DNA of 64,000 bases from Micromonospora sp. HM5-17 (GCF_003762835.1 NZ_RJWA01000007.1:186001-250000); one strand, 5' to 3'; counted from the stretch's first letter, positions 16,821 through 25,469 are shown. Notes: generated by a model from the letters alone, not told the origin. Program-made: numbers and translations.

Positions 16821-18502
16821 CCACGACACCGCCCGTCATCCCCGAACTCCGTGTCTGGCAGCGGGTCCGCCGGTACGCCGTACCACCGGCGATGATCGAG
16901 GCGTGCACCGCGGCCCGCGAGGCCGGGGACTGGCGGGCCGCCTGCGCGGCCGGCCGGATCGACGTCACCGTCGACCTCGCCGAGGTGCGGCGCGAACACG
17001 GCCGGCGGCATGCCGAGCTGATCGAGGCGGATCTCGCCGCGCTCGCGCCGGACCTGCTGCGCTGGCACCTGCCCCGGGTCCTCGGCGGCCGGACCAGCGT
17101 CGCCACCCACCGGCAGTTCCTGCTGTCGGTACGGGAGGGACGCCTCGACCCGGGGGACCCGGTCCTGGTGCTGTCCACCCCGAAGACGGTCGACGGCTCC
17201 CAACGGCTTCGCCTCGCCGTCCGACCCGCCGTGGAGGAGGAGGCCCGGCGGTGGGACCTGCCGCCGGTCTACTGGAGCGTGCGCCACGTCGACGGTCTCG
17301 CAGCCGCCCACGGCGGCTCCCCGGCGCGGCTGCCCGGCTTCGCGCCGGACGGGACGGTCCGCTTCTTCGAGGCGTACGCGACGACCGTCGACCCGGCCGA
17401 CCCGGCGAGCCGGTCCGAGGTCTTCGACCGGTGCATCGCCGCCGGCGACCTCGTCGCCGCCTGGGCGGCCACCGGCGTGGAGCTGGATCCCACCCCGCCG
17501 GTCAGCTCCCGGGACGACGACGCGATCGAGCAGGTCCGGGCGGGCGTGGTGACGCCGGTCGGGCTGACCGCCGAGCTGACCCGCCTCCACCGGCGCTACG
17601 GAGTGGACCGGGTGGCCGTCGGCGGCCGGTGGTGGCCGACCCTGGAGGTACGCCGCCGGAGCGACGGCACCGTCACCGCCTCGTTCGTCAAGAAGCCCGC
17701 GGGCTCGCACCGCCACTTCCTCGCCGAGCCGGTGCACACCCGCCCCGTCGACCTCGAACTGCTCCGGCACGGCCTCATCGACCCGGCCGCGCTTCATCCC
17801 CTCGTGCGGCGGGCACTCCTCCCACACCTGACGGTCGACACGGCGGTCCGGCCCGACCGTATCGACCTGCGGCGCAGCGTGCCGGTGCGGTGCCGTGGCG
17901 AGTGGCACACGGTGGTGCACGCCGACGGCCGGCTGGACCTGGCCTCCCACACCGTGGAGGAGGTGGGCCGGGAGGCGGCGCTGCGGGCCCTGGGCGGCCC
18001 GATCAGCGGCTGTTTCGCGGTGCTCGACGCGTGGCGTTCCACGGGTGGCTGGCTGCCGCGGCAGCTGCGGGAACTCCGTCGCGAGGTGCTGCAACGGCTC
18101 CAGCACGGCGGGTCGGCGGCGTTTTCCGCACTACTGGACGCCGGCCTCGACCCGCTGATGCGCGACGGTCGCGGCCGTACCCTGCTGCACCACCTGCGCT
18201 GCGTCCGGGACGTCACCCTGGTCCGGCGGCTGGTCGATGCCGGAGTGCCGCTCAACGCCGCCGACCGACGCGGGCGGACGGCACTGCACGTCACCGTCGG
18301 CGACGGTGGCACCCCGGAGATGGTCCGCGCGCTGCTCGAGGCCGGCGCCGATCCAGATCTGGTTGACGCCGAGGACATGAGCGCCGCCGAGCTGGCCGAG
18401 CGGAAGACGTACCTCTACGACGATGACGAAGACGAGGTCCCCGAGGAGTTCCGGGACGTACTGCGCGTCCGTGACGTCATCGAGGATTGGCAGACGAGGT
18501 GA
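16817..18502 (+). CDS. Ankyrin-repeat protein with large N-terminal domain of unknown function
   Basis: A 561-aa protein, third in the operon. Residues 1 to about 425 form a soluble, Arg/Asp-rich region I do not recognise. It contains possible paired segments near residues 25-60 and 195-225 (both spell AAREAG- or IAAGDLVAAWAA-like helices). The C-terminus (about 430-525) carries three ankyrin-like repeats (DPLMRDGRGRTLLHHL, LNAADRRGRTALHVTV, DPDLVDAEDMSAAELA), then an acidic stretch DDDEDEVPEE. Ankyrin repeats bind proteins. The start overlaps the LRR stop and its own stop overlaps the MoxR start (both GTGA). I infer an adaptor or substrate-selecting subunit. Confidence 0.82.
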   Translation: MTTTPPVIPELRVWQRVRRYAVPPAMIEACTAAREAGDWRAACAAGRIDVTVDLAEVRREHGRRHAELIEADLAALAPDLLRWHLPRVLGGRTSVATHRQFLLSVREGRLDPGDPVLVLSTPKTVDGSQRLRLAVRPAVEEEARRWDLPPVYWSVRHVDGLAAAHGGSPARLPGFAPDGTVRFFEAYATTVDPADPASRSEVFDRCIAAGDLVAAWAATGVELDPTPPVSSRDDDAIEQVRAGVVTPVGLTAELTRLHRRYGVDRVAVGGRWWPTLEVRRRSDGTVTASFVKKPAGSHRHFLAEPVHTRPVDLELLRHGLIDPAALHPLVRRALLPHLTVDTAVRPDRIDLRRSVPVRCRGEWHTVVHADGRLDLASHTVEEVGREAALRALGGPISGCFAVLDAWRSTGGWLPRQLRELRREVLQRLQHGGSAAFSALLDAGLDPLMRDGRGRTLLHHLRCVRDVTLVRRLVDAGVPLNAADRRGRTALHVTVGDGGTPEMVRALLEAGADPDLVDAEDMSAAELAERKTYLYDDDEDEVPEEFRDVLRVRDVIEDWQTR

Positions 18503-19680
18503 CCGTGACCATGCCCGGCCTCGCCGCGGCCGACGCGCTCGTCGCCGCCACCCGAGCCTGGCGGACCGAGCCCGTTCACGACCCCAAGGTGGAGGCGCTT
18601 GCTCTGGCCGTCTCGGCGAACCTGCCGGTGCTGCTCTGGGGTGAGCCGGGGATCGGCAAGTCCGCGACGCTGCAGCAGCTCGCGGAGGGGATGGGCACGC
18701 CGCTGGAGACGGTGATCGCCAGCGTGCACGAGCCCAGCGACTTCGCCGGGCTGCCGGTCGTCGGCGACTCGCCCGCCACCGACGGGGTGCCGATGGCCCC
18801 GCCGGACTGGGCGGTACGCCTCGCCCGGGCCGGCACCGGGCTGGTCTTCTTCGACGAGCTCTCCTCCGCGCCGCCCGCGGTGCAGGCCGCGCTGCTCCGG
18901 GTGGTGCTCGAACGCCGGGTCGGGAGCCTGCAACTGCCGCCCGCGGTGCGGATCGTCGCCGCCGCGAACCCGCCCACCAGCGCCGCCGACGGCTGGCACC
19001 TCAGCCCGCCGCTGGCGAACCGCTTCGTCCACCTGCACTGGACCCACGACGCGCGGACCGTCGCCCGGGGTCTCGCCGGCACCTGGCCGGCGGTGTCGGT
19101 GCCGACCGTCGAACCGGGCCGTACGTCGACCGCGCTGGCGAAGGCGCGGGGCGCGGTCGCCGGCTTCCTCACCGCCCGCCCCGGCCTCGCCCACCACCTG
19201 CCGGCGGACACCGAGGCCCGGGGCGGAGCATGGCCCTCCCCGCGCACCTGGGAGATGGTGCTGCGGCTGCTGACCTTCCACTACAGCGCCGGCACCAGCG
19301 CGGAGGCGCTGGCACTCGCGGTGGTGGGCGCGGTCGGGGACGGCGCCGGCCTCGAGTTCGTCAGCTACCTGGAGCACCTCGACCTGCCCGACCCCGAGCG
19401 GGTGCTCGCCAACCCGGAGGCGTTCGCGCTGCCCGAGCGGGGAGACCGGCAGCTCGCCTTCCTCACCGCGGTGGTCTCCGCCGTGCAGACCCGCGTCGAC
19501 CGACGGCGCTGGGAGGCGGGCTGGACGGTGCTGGAGAAGGCGGTCGAGGCCGGGGTGCCGGACGTCGCGGCCCGGGCGGCGATGGACCTCGCCGCGCTGC
19601 GGGACCCGGCCTGGCCGGTGCCGGCGACGATCGACGCCTTCGTCGAGGTGCTGCGGCTCTCCGGACGCCTGCCGGGATGA
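18499..19680 (+). CDS. MoxR-family AAA+ ATPase
   Basis: A 393-aa AAA+ ATPase, fourth in the operon. Walker A is WGEPGIGKSATL (48-55 core). Walker B is LVFFDELSS (about residue 118). Sensor and arginine-finger elements follow (RIVAAANPP; LANRFVHL). MoxR ATPases work with VWA-domain partners as chaperones that assemble or activate complexes; the VWA partner is the next gene. The GTG at 18499 keeps the operon's GTGA overlap pattern. A TTG four codons earlier is in frame but less likely. The C-terminal helical domain extends to about 390, longer than minimal MoxR proteins. Confidence 0.92.
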   Translation: MTVTMPGLAAADALVAATRAWRTEPVHDPKVEALALAVSANLPVLLWGEPGIGKSATLQQLAEGMGTPLETVIASVHEPSDFAGLPVVGDSPATDGVPMAPPDWAVRLARAGTGLVFFDELSSAPPAVQAALLRVVLERRVGSLQLPPAVRIVAAANPPTSAADGWHLSPPLANRFVHLHWTHDARTVARGLAGTWPAVSVPTVEPGRTSTALAKARGAVAGFLTARPGLAHHLPADTEARGGAWPSPRTWEMVLRLLTFHYSAGTSAEALALAVVGAVGDGAGLEFVSYLEHLDLPDPERVLANPEAFALPERGDRQLAFLTAVVSAVQTRVDRRRWEAGWTVLEKAVEAGVPDVAARAAMDLAALRDPAWPVPATIDAFVEVLRLSGRLPG

Positions 19681-20894
19681 CCGGGGCGCTCGACCGGACG
19701 AAGCTGCTCGCGGCCCGGTTCCGGGCGGCCCAGGAGCGGCCGTACCTGGCCACCGCGTTGTTCAGCGTTACCGTCGTCGAGTCCCGGCTGGTGCCGACGA
19801 TGGGTGTGGACCGGCGGTGGCGCTGCTACGTCTCGCCGGGGTTCGTCGACCGGACACCGGTGGCGCAGCTCGCCGCGGTCTGGGTCCACGAGGTCGCTCA
19901 CCTGCTCCGCGACCACCACGGCCGGGCCGACCGGCTCGACACCGGGGACCGGTTGGACCACTACCGGGTCAACGTGGCGCAGGACTGCGAGATCAACGAC
20001 GACCTGGTCGCGGACCGGCTCCCGCTGCCGGAGGGCCGACTGGAGCCGGCGACGTTCGGGCTTCCGACCGGGCTGCTCTTCGAGCAGTACCTGGCGCGGT
20101 TGCCGGCGAACGTCCGCAGCCGCGTCCGGCCCGGCCTCGAGGGTGTCCCCGAGGGCGGCGGCGCGCTCGACTGCGGCTCCGGCGCGCACGGTCTGGCCCG
20201 ACCCTGGGAGATCGGGGCGGTCGGCGGCGGGGTCAGCGACGTCGAGGCGGGCGCGATCCGCCGCGACACCGCCCGGGCGATCCGCGACCATGCCCGTAGC
20301 CGGGGGACGGTTCCGGGCGGCTGGCAGCGGTGGGCCGACGAGGTCCTGGAGCCGACCGTCGACTGGCGGCGGGCGCTGACCGGCGCGGTCCGGGAGGCTG
20401 CGGCCTGGGCGAGCGGGGCGGTGGACTACACGTACCACCGGCCGTCCCGACGATCGGCGGCGCTGCGGGGCGTGGTGCTGCCGAGCCTGCGCCAGCCGGT
20501 GCCCCGGGTGGCGGTCGTCGTCGACACCTCGGGCTCGATGGGTGAGGAGCGGTTGACCGCGGCGCTCGCCGAGATCTCCGGGGTGCTTCGGGCGGTGGGG
20601 ATCGGCGGGAACCGGGTCGTCGTGCTCTCCTGCGACGCGGACGTGCACGTGGTCCGCCAGGTCCACACCGTCGGCGAGGTACGGCTCGTCGGAGGCGGCG
20701 GCACCGACATGCGGGTCGGGATCACCGAGGCGCTGAAGAGCCGGCCGCACATCGTCGTGGTGCTGACCGACGGGTACACGCCCTGGCCGGAGCAACCGCT
20801 GGAGTCGACCCGGGTCGTCGTGGGACTGATCGGGGACGACGCCCCCGAGCCGCCGTCCTGGATCACCACGATCCACATCCCCGACGACCGGTAG
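19677..20894 (+). CDS. VWA-domain protein with N-terminal HExxH metallopeptidase-like domain (DUF2201 type)
   Basis: A 405-aa protein, last of the five genes. The N-terminal domain has a zinc peptidase-like motif HEVAHLLRDHHGR (His71, Glu72, His75) followed by NVAQDCEINDD. The C-terminal VWA-like domain carries the MIDAS motif DTSGS (283-287), GGGGTDM and LTDG. This DUF2201/VWA-like pair is commonly encoded beside MoxR ATPases. Whether it is a peptidase or only binds zinc is unknown. It is coupled to the MoxR gene (ATGA). The final codons and stop are duplicated immediately downstream. Confidence 0.9.
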   Translation: MTGALDRTKLLAARFRAAQERPYLATALFSVTVVESRLVPTMGVDRRWRCYVSPGFVDRTPVAQLAAVWVHEVAHLLRDHHGRADRLDTGDRLDHYRVNVAQDCEINDDLVADRLPLPEGRLEPATFGLPTGLLFEQYLARLPANVRSRVRPGLEGVPEGGGALDCGSGAHGLARPWEIGAVGGGVSDVEAGAIRRDTARAIRDHARSRGTVPGGWQRWADEVLEPTVDWRRALTGAVREAAAWASGAVDYTYHRPSRRSAALRGVVLPSLRQPVPRVAVVVDTSGSMGEERLTAALAEISGVLRAVGIGGNRVVVLSCDADVHVVRQVHTVGEVRLVGGGGTDMRVGITEALKSRPHIVVVLTDGYTPWPEQPLESTRVVVGLIGDDAPEPPSWITTIHIPDDR

Positions 20895-20920
20895 CGCCGC
20901 ATCCCCGACGACCGGTAGCG
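20876..20920 (+). repeat. 24-bp tandem duplication of the VWA gene 3' end
   Basis: The 21-bp sequence at 20876-20896 (ending in the last codons and TAG) recurs exactly at 20900-20920, a period of 24 bp or eight codons. The second copy lies after the stop and is in frame with the first. It looks like a small slippage duplication that left the protein unchanged. Confidence 0.85.
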
Positions 20921-21185
20921 GCGGGCCATGCGGCCAACGAGAGCCCCACGACCGCGCCGAGCCGCACCACTCCCACCAGGCTCCCGGGGCCACCGTCCCC
21001 CCGGGGCGGGACCCGTGCGGACCGTCACCGTGACGGTTGCTGGTCCGGTGACTTTTCCGGCCGATAGCATGCAGGGGCGAGATCGTGTACCCCGGCCGGA
21101 CCCGGTCCTTCGCGGGAGCGTCGCCGGCCGTTCCGTCATTCCGCGGTCGACCGGGTGTGGCAGACCGGAAGGACGGGGGAGTGAG

Positions 21186-22196
21186 ATGGCCGTACGCAGC
21201 CCTGCCATGACCGACGTGGCGCGTCTTGCCGGCGTGTCGCACCAGACGGTGTCGCGGGTCTTGAACGGGCACCCGAACGTGCGCGAGCAGACGCGGTTGC
21301 GGGTGCAGGCTGCGATCGCCGAGTTGGGCTACCGGCCGAACCGCGCGGCTCGGGCGCTGGTGACGGGCCGTTCGCAGGTGATCGGCGTGGTCGCCCAGAA
21401 CACGACGCTGTACGGTCCGGCGTCGTTGTTGACGGCGTTCGAGCAGGCGGCGGCGGAGGCGGGTTTCGCCGTCAGCGTCGGAAGCGTGCGCGACCTGGAC
21501 TACCGGTCGATCTCCGCGGCCGTGGAGCAGCACCTGGCGCACCGGGTGGCGGGGATCGTGGTGATCGCCCCCGTGGAGTCGGCGGGTGAGGCGTTGGAGC
21601 GGTTGCCGCAGGGTGTGCCGTTGGTGACGGTGGACGGCGATCCCCGTCGGCCGGTGCCGCTGGTGACGGTGGATCAGGTGGCGGGAGCCCGGGAGGCGAC
21701 GCGGCATCTGCTGGCGGCCGGGCACACGACGGTGTGGCACGTCTCGGGTCCGGCGGACTGGTTCGACAGCGCGGGACGGATCGAGGGGTGGCGGCAGGCG
21801 TTGGAGGAGGCGGGGGCGGAGGTGCCCCCGGTGGTGCCGGCGGACTGGTCGGCGGCGGCCGGTTACCGGTGCGGGCAGATGCTGGCGCGGATGCCGGAGG
21901 TGACCGCGGTCTTCACCGCCAACGACCACCTGGCGTTGGGCGTGTTGCGGGCGTTGCACGAGTACGGGCGCCGGGTGCCGGAGGAGGTGAGCGTGGTGGG
22001 GTTTGACGACGTGCCGGAAGCGGCGTACTTCATCCCGCCGTTGACCACGGTGCGGCCGGATTTCGCGGCGGTGGCGGAGGCGAGTCTGGCGTTGCTGTTG
22101 GCGCAGTTGGACTCGGACGGCGCGGTCGGCGTGCAGCGGCAGACCATCGCGCCGACCCTGGTACCGCGCCGCAGCGTCGCCCCACCACCGGCCTGA
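21186..22196 (+). CDS. LacI family transcriptional regulator
   Basis: A 336-aa repressor. The N-terminal helix-turn-helix and hinge (MTDVARLAGVSHQTVSRVLN, residues 8-27, through about 65) are followed by a periplasmic-binding-protein-like sensor domain with the typical VVGFDDVPEAAYFIPPLTTV block near residues 275-295. The ATG at 21186 follows GGGGGAG. It is convergent with, and clearly paralogous to, the LacI regulator at 22315-23445 (same HTH sequence and similar sensor). The likely effector is a plant-derived sugar. Its targets are uncertain; with an identical recognition helix it may share operators with the paralogue. Confidence 0.9.
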   Translation: MAVRSPAMTDVARLAGVSHQTVSRVLNGHPNVREQTRLRVQAAIAELGYRPNRAARALVTGRSQVIGVVAQNTTLYGPASLLTAFEQAAAEAGFAVSVGSVRDLDYRSISAAVEQHLAHRVAGIVVIAPVESAGEALERLPQGVPLVTVDGDPRRPVPLVTVDQVAGAREATRHLLAAGHTTVWHVSGPADWFDSAGRIEGWRQALEEAGAEVPPVVPADWSAAAGYRCGQMLARMPEVTAVFTANDHLALGVLRALHEYGRRVPEEVSVVGFDDVPEAAYFIPPLTTVRPDFAAVAEASLALLLAQLDSDGAVGVQRQTIAPTLVPRRSVAPPPA

Positions 22197-22216
22197 TCCG
22201 CCGGACCCGCGGGATC

Positions 22217-22233
22217 GGCCCGGCCGGCGGGCC
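22217..22233. terminator. Possible bidirectional hairpin between convergent lacI genes
   Basis: A 6-bp GC stem (GGCCCG with CGGGCC) with a GCCGG loop in the 118-bp gap between two convergent genes. It is short and has no U-tract, so its role is tentative. Confidence 0.3.
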
Positions 22234-22314
22234 GGCGAGGGCCACCAGGGCGGCCCCGGCGTTCGGGCCGGCGGGTCCGGCCACCTCGGCGGGTACGTCC
22301 GTCCCCGACTCGGG

Positions 22315-23445
22315 CTACCCCCGCCCGCCAGGGCCGCCGGGCCGGGCACCGCCTGATGGGCGGCCCCGCCGTCGCCGGGCGCGCCCCGGCATCGCCGTAC
22401 TGGCCCGGACCACCAGCTCCGGTGCGAGCACCACATGGTCCGGCGACCGTCCGCGACCCTGCCGATCGATCTGGTCGAGCAGGACCCTGAGGCTGCGCCG
22501 GCCGAGTTCGGCGAAGTCCTGGCGGACCGTGGTCAGCGGGGGCAGGAAGTACTCGGCGTCCGGGGTGTCGTCGAAGCCGACGACGCTGACCTGTTCCGGC
22601 ACCCGACGACCGGCCTCGTGCAGGGCGCGCAGCACGCCGAGCGCGATCTGGTCGTTGCCGCAGAAGATCGCGGTGACCGACGGGTCCCGGGCGAGCACCA
22701 TGCCCTGCTCGTAGCCGGAGCGCGCGGTCCAGGCGCCGGGCGCGACGGGCGGCACGACGGCGCCCGCGTCGTAGAGGGTCCGGCGCCAGCCCTCGATCCG
22801 CTCGTACGCCTCCGGCCAGTCGATCGGCCCGGCCACGTGGTGTACGGTCGGGTGCCCCAGGTCGAGCAGGTGCTGGGTGGCCAGCCGGGCACCCGCTCCG
22901 TTGTCGATCCGCACCGTCGGTACCGCGTCGTCGTCGGTGGCGCCCCCGCCGACCCCGACACTGGCCAGCCCGGCCGGCACCTGGAGGAGCGCGGTGGTGA
23001 CGGTCGGCTTGGGTGCGATCGCGATGATGCCCTCGACGGACTGCTGGGTGAGCCGGTCCACGGCGTCGAGCACCGACCGGCGGTCGAGGTTGGGTACGGT
23101 GGCGACGCTGACGAAGTAGCCGGCCTGCCGCGCGGCCGCCTCGATGCCGTAGAGCATCGAGGCGGGGCCGAAGAGCGTGGTCTCGAAGCCGATGATCCCG
23201 AGGGTGCGGGACCGGCGGGTGACCAGGGTGCGGGCCGCCAGGTTGCGGCGGTAGTTCAGGGCCCGCATCGCCTCCAGGACCCGCGCCCGGGTCTCCGGAC
23301 GGACGTTCGGGTGCTCGTTGAGCACCCGCGACACGGTCTGGTGGGAGACGCCGGCCAGCCGGGCGACGTCACGCATGACCGAACCGCGCGGGCGGGCGCT
23401 CGGCGCCTCGGCCGGGTCGGCGTCCCCATCGGTCGAGGAATTCAC
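22315..23445 (-). CDS. LacI family transcriptional regulator of the arabinose locus
   Basis: A 376-aa repressor. The HTH MRDVARLAGVSHQTVSRVLN lies at about residues 24-43 after a disordered N-terminal tail, so a shorter start at residue 24 is possible. The sensor domain carries FCGNDQIALGVLRALHEAG and VVGFDDTPDAEYFLPPLTTV. The C-terminus is a basic, Gly/Arg-rich tail. It sits at the end of the arabinose locus. Its promoter contains a TGTTACCGCTCACA site that is repeated exactly (opposite strand) upstream of araB, so it probably represses the regulon and itself until L-arabinose or an arabino-oligosaccharide binds. Confidence 0.9.
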   Translation of the reverse strand: MNSSTDGDADPAEAPSARPRGSVMRDVARLAGVSHQTVSRVLNEHPNVRPETRARVLEAMRALNYRRNLAARTLVTRRSRTLGIIGFETTLFGPASMLYGIEAAARQAGYFVSVATVPNLDRRSVLDAVDRLTQQSVEGIIAIAPKPTVTTALLQVPAGLASVGVGGGATDDDAVPTVRIDNGAGARLATQHLLDLGHPTVHHVAGPIDWPEAYERIEGWRRTLYDAGAVVPPVAPGAWTARSGYEQGMVLARDPSVTAIFCGNDQIALGVLRALHEAGRRVPEQVSVVGFDDTPDAEYFLPPLTTVRQDFAELGRRSLRVLLDQIDRQGRGRSPDHVVLAPELVVRASTAMPGRARRRRGRPSGGARPGGPGGRG

Positions 23446-23929
23446 TGGCTCGCCCCCTGATCTTGATGTTACCGCTCACACCATACCGCGTGTCAGGTTC
23501 CGGTCGTACGCGTACCCGTCGATCGAACGTGGCGAAGTGCTCAGGTCAGGCGGGGAGTGGCGAGGGAACGGCGCGACGAGATCCGCGGCCGTGGATGGAG
23601 AACGATAACAATCGGGCTTCCGGGGGCACCATATCTCGGGGATGTCGGTCCCGGGGGACGAGGCATGGTCGTTTGCGGTCCTCGACGCTGGTGGTCGCAG
23701 CGCGGCCGGGGACCGGCGTGGGGCGATCGGCCGGAACCCGGGTCCCCCAGGTCGGTCCCTGGCCACCGCCGGCGCCGGTGACAGGTTCACCGGGCCGGCG
23801 GTGGCCGGTCAGGGGCGTCGGCGGTGGCCGGTCAGGGGGGCGCGGCCGGCCGGCGGGCCCGGAGCGGTGCTGGCGGGGCGGTGTCACTCGCCCGAGGGCG
23901 CGGTCAGCGTGACACCGAGGCGCACCGGC
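23446..23929. other. Gene-free stretch between lacI and the arabinanase gene
   Basis: No convincing gene in 484 bp. It holds the operator at 23467-23480 and a half-operator-like AACGATAACAATC at 23601-23613 (TTGTTATCGTT on the minus strand). The remainder is GC-rich and includes a direct repeat of GGTGGCCGGTCAGGGG near 23800-23838. Reading frames here lack ribosome sites. Confidence 0.5.
23467..23480. promoter_or_regulatory. LacI-type operator in the lacI promoter (autoregulation site)
   Basis: TGTTACCGCTCACA is a near-palindrome, 22 bp upstream of the lacI start at 23445. The same 14-mer lies in reverse complement at 33872-33885, upstream of araB, and it resembles the perfect TGTTAGCGCTAACA operator at 25442. 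This supports autoregulation (inference). Confidence 0.65.
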
Positions 23930-25111
23930 TCAGTAGACGTACGGCCAGCCGGCGGCGTCGTAGCCGATCCGGTTGATGCCGAGCAGGGCGGCGCCGTCGT
24001 CGGCGTAGTAGTGATAGACGAGAACGTCGCCGTCGCTGTCGGCGACCACCGCCTGGTGGCCGGGTCCGTGCACACTGCCGTGCCCGGCCAGGACCTGGGT
24101 ACCGCCGCCGGAGGTCATGGCGACGCCGTTACGGTCGACGAAGGGTCCGGTGGGGCTGGTCGAGCGGCCGACCATCACCCGGTAGGTGCTGGAGGCACCT
24201 CGGCAGCACAGGTCGAACGAGACGTACAGGTAGTAGTACGAGCCGCGCTTGACCATGAACGGCGCCTCGATCGCGCCGCCGTTGCGGCCGGCGATACTGT
24301 GCATCGTCCCGTTGAGCCGTCGTCCGGTGGCGGGGTCGAGCTGGATCAGCTTGATGCCGGACCAGAAGGAGCCGAAGCTGAGCCACCAGCGGCCCTGGTC
24401 GTCGATGATGAGGTTCGGGTCGATCGCGTTGAAGGTGTCCGAGCTGCGGGACTCGATGACCAGACCCTCGTTCCGCCAGCTTCCCGAGGCACCGGTGGTA
24501 CTGGTGGCCAGGAAGATCGCCGAGTGGTTCGACCCGAAGGTCGAGGCGGAGTAGTAGAGGTAGTAGCGGCCGTTGTGGTAGGAGATGTCCGGCGCCCAGA
24601 GGTTGCGGCTGCCGTTGGTGTACGCGCTCGTCCAGGGTGCGCCGCCGGGAAAGACGGTGCCGGCGTTGCGGAACGTCACCCGGTCGGTCGAGGTCTTCAG
24701 TGCGATGTCGTCCCCGGTGTGCGCCAGGAGGTATCCGCCGGCCGGCGTCTTCACCACCGCGGGATCGTGGACCCCGATGTCCCCGGAAACGACTCCGGGA
24801 TTCGGGTACGACCCGGGCGGTGTGCCGGTGTCGTGGTCGATGGGGATGAGTTGCCATTGTTGGTTGGCGCCGTTGAGGTCGGTGTATTGGATGAGTGTGG
24901 CGCCGTCGGCGGTGGAGTGGTCGAGGACGTCGATGGCTTTTCCGCTGTTGCGGTTGACCAGCACGTACCAGGCGCTGGTGTCCACGACGGCCGCCGAGAC
25001 GCTCGGCGCGGCGACCGTCACGCCGGCGCCGACCAGCAGGGTGGCCAGGACGGCCGCCAGCCAGCCGCGTCGTCGGACGCGGGAGGTGTCGGATCGGCGG
25101 GTGGGGGTCAT
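23930..25111 (-). CDS. Secreted GH43 arabinan endo-1,5-alpha-L-arabinosidase with one ricin-type repeat
   Basis: A 393-aa secreted enzyme expected to cut alpha-1,5-arabinan outside the cell. An Arg-rich signal peptide (1-40, RRRGWLAAV, possibly Tat) ends at SVSA-AV. Residues about 45-90 form a single ricin/CBM13-like repeat ending in ANQQWQLIP. The GH43 five-blade propeller follows, with candidate catalytic residues in VHDPAV (Asp base), AIDPNLI (Asp) and GAIEAPF (Glu acid). HGSVHGPGHQAVV near the end fits the endo-arabinanase metal site. A LacI-type operator and promoter lie about 330 bp upstream. A lone trefoil repeat, with lower GC coding, is unusual. Confidence 0.88.
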   Translation of the reverse strand: MTPTRRSDTSRVRRRGWLAAVLATLLVGAGVTVAAPSVSAAVVDTSAWYVLVNRNSGKAIDVLDHSTADGATLIQYTDLNGANQQWQLIPIDHDTGTPPGSYPNPGVVSGDIGVHDPAVVKTPAGGYLLAHTGDDIALKTSTDRVTFRNAGTVFPGGAPWTSAYTNGSRNLWAPDISYHNGRYYLYYSASTFGSNHSAIFLATSTTGASGSWRNEGLVIESRSSDTFNAIDPNLIIDDQGRWWLSFGSFWSGIKLIQLDPATGRRLNGTMHSIAGRNGGAIEAPFMVKRGSYYYLYVSFDLCCRGASSTYRVMVGRSTSPTGPFVDRNGVAMTSGGGTQVLAGHGSVHGPGHQAVVADSDGDVLVYHYYADDGAALLGINRIGYDAAGWPYVY

Positions 25112-25441
25112 GATGCTCCTGTTCGCCGGAGGGACGGGGTCGCGGTGGGGTGTGGTGCTCCGGTGGAACGCCGGCCGGTGCCGACGCCGCGGGCCGGCGT
25201 CGGCGGCCGTGGCCGGACCGGTCCGACGGGCCGCGGACGGGCGGTCGAGCGAGCCGGCGGGGTGAGCAGGCGACGGGTGTCGAACCGGCAGGAGCGAACC
25301 CCCGACCGGTCGCCGGCCCGGCTGCTGACGTTCACGGGCAGGGCTGGCACGGTGTGGGCGGGAGGGACTGTCCCTGCCGCCGCGTCAACCCGAATCGGCG
25401 CCGGTCGCCGGGGGTGGGTGCGACGACGCCGGAGTCCTAAG

Positions 25442-25469
25442 TGTTAGCGCTAACAAAGGTATAAGTCAA
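25442..25469 (-). promoter_or_regulatory. Promoter with perfect LacI operator upstream of the arabinanase gene
   Basis: On the minus strand a -35 box TTGACT (25469-25464) is followed, after 17 bp, by a TAACAC -10. The perfect 14-bp palindrome TGTTAGCGCTAACA (25442-25455) overlaps the -10, the classic position for repression. The same layout occurs at araB. It leaves a leader of about 330 nt before the arabinanase start. I see no gene in 25112-25441. Confidence 0.75.

Noticed and set aside
18487-18498. TTG start for the MoxR gene
   Set aside because: A GTG at 18499 gives the same 4-bp overlap seen at other junctions of the operon.
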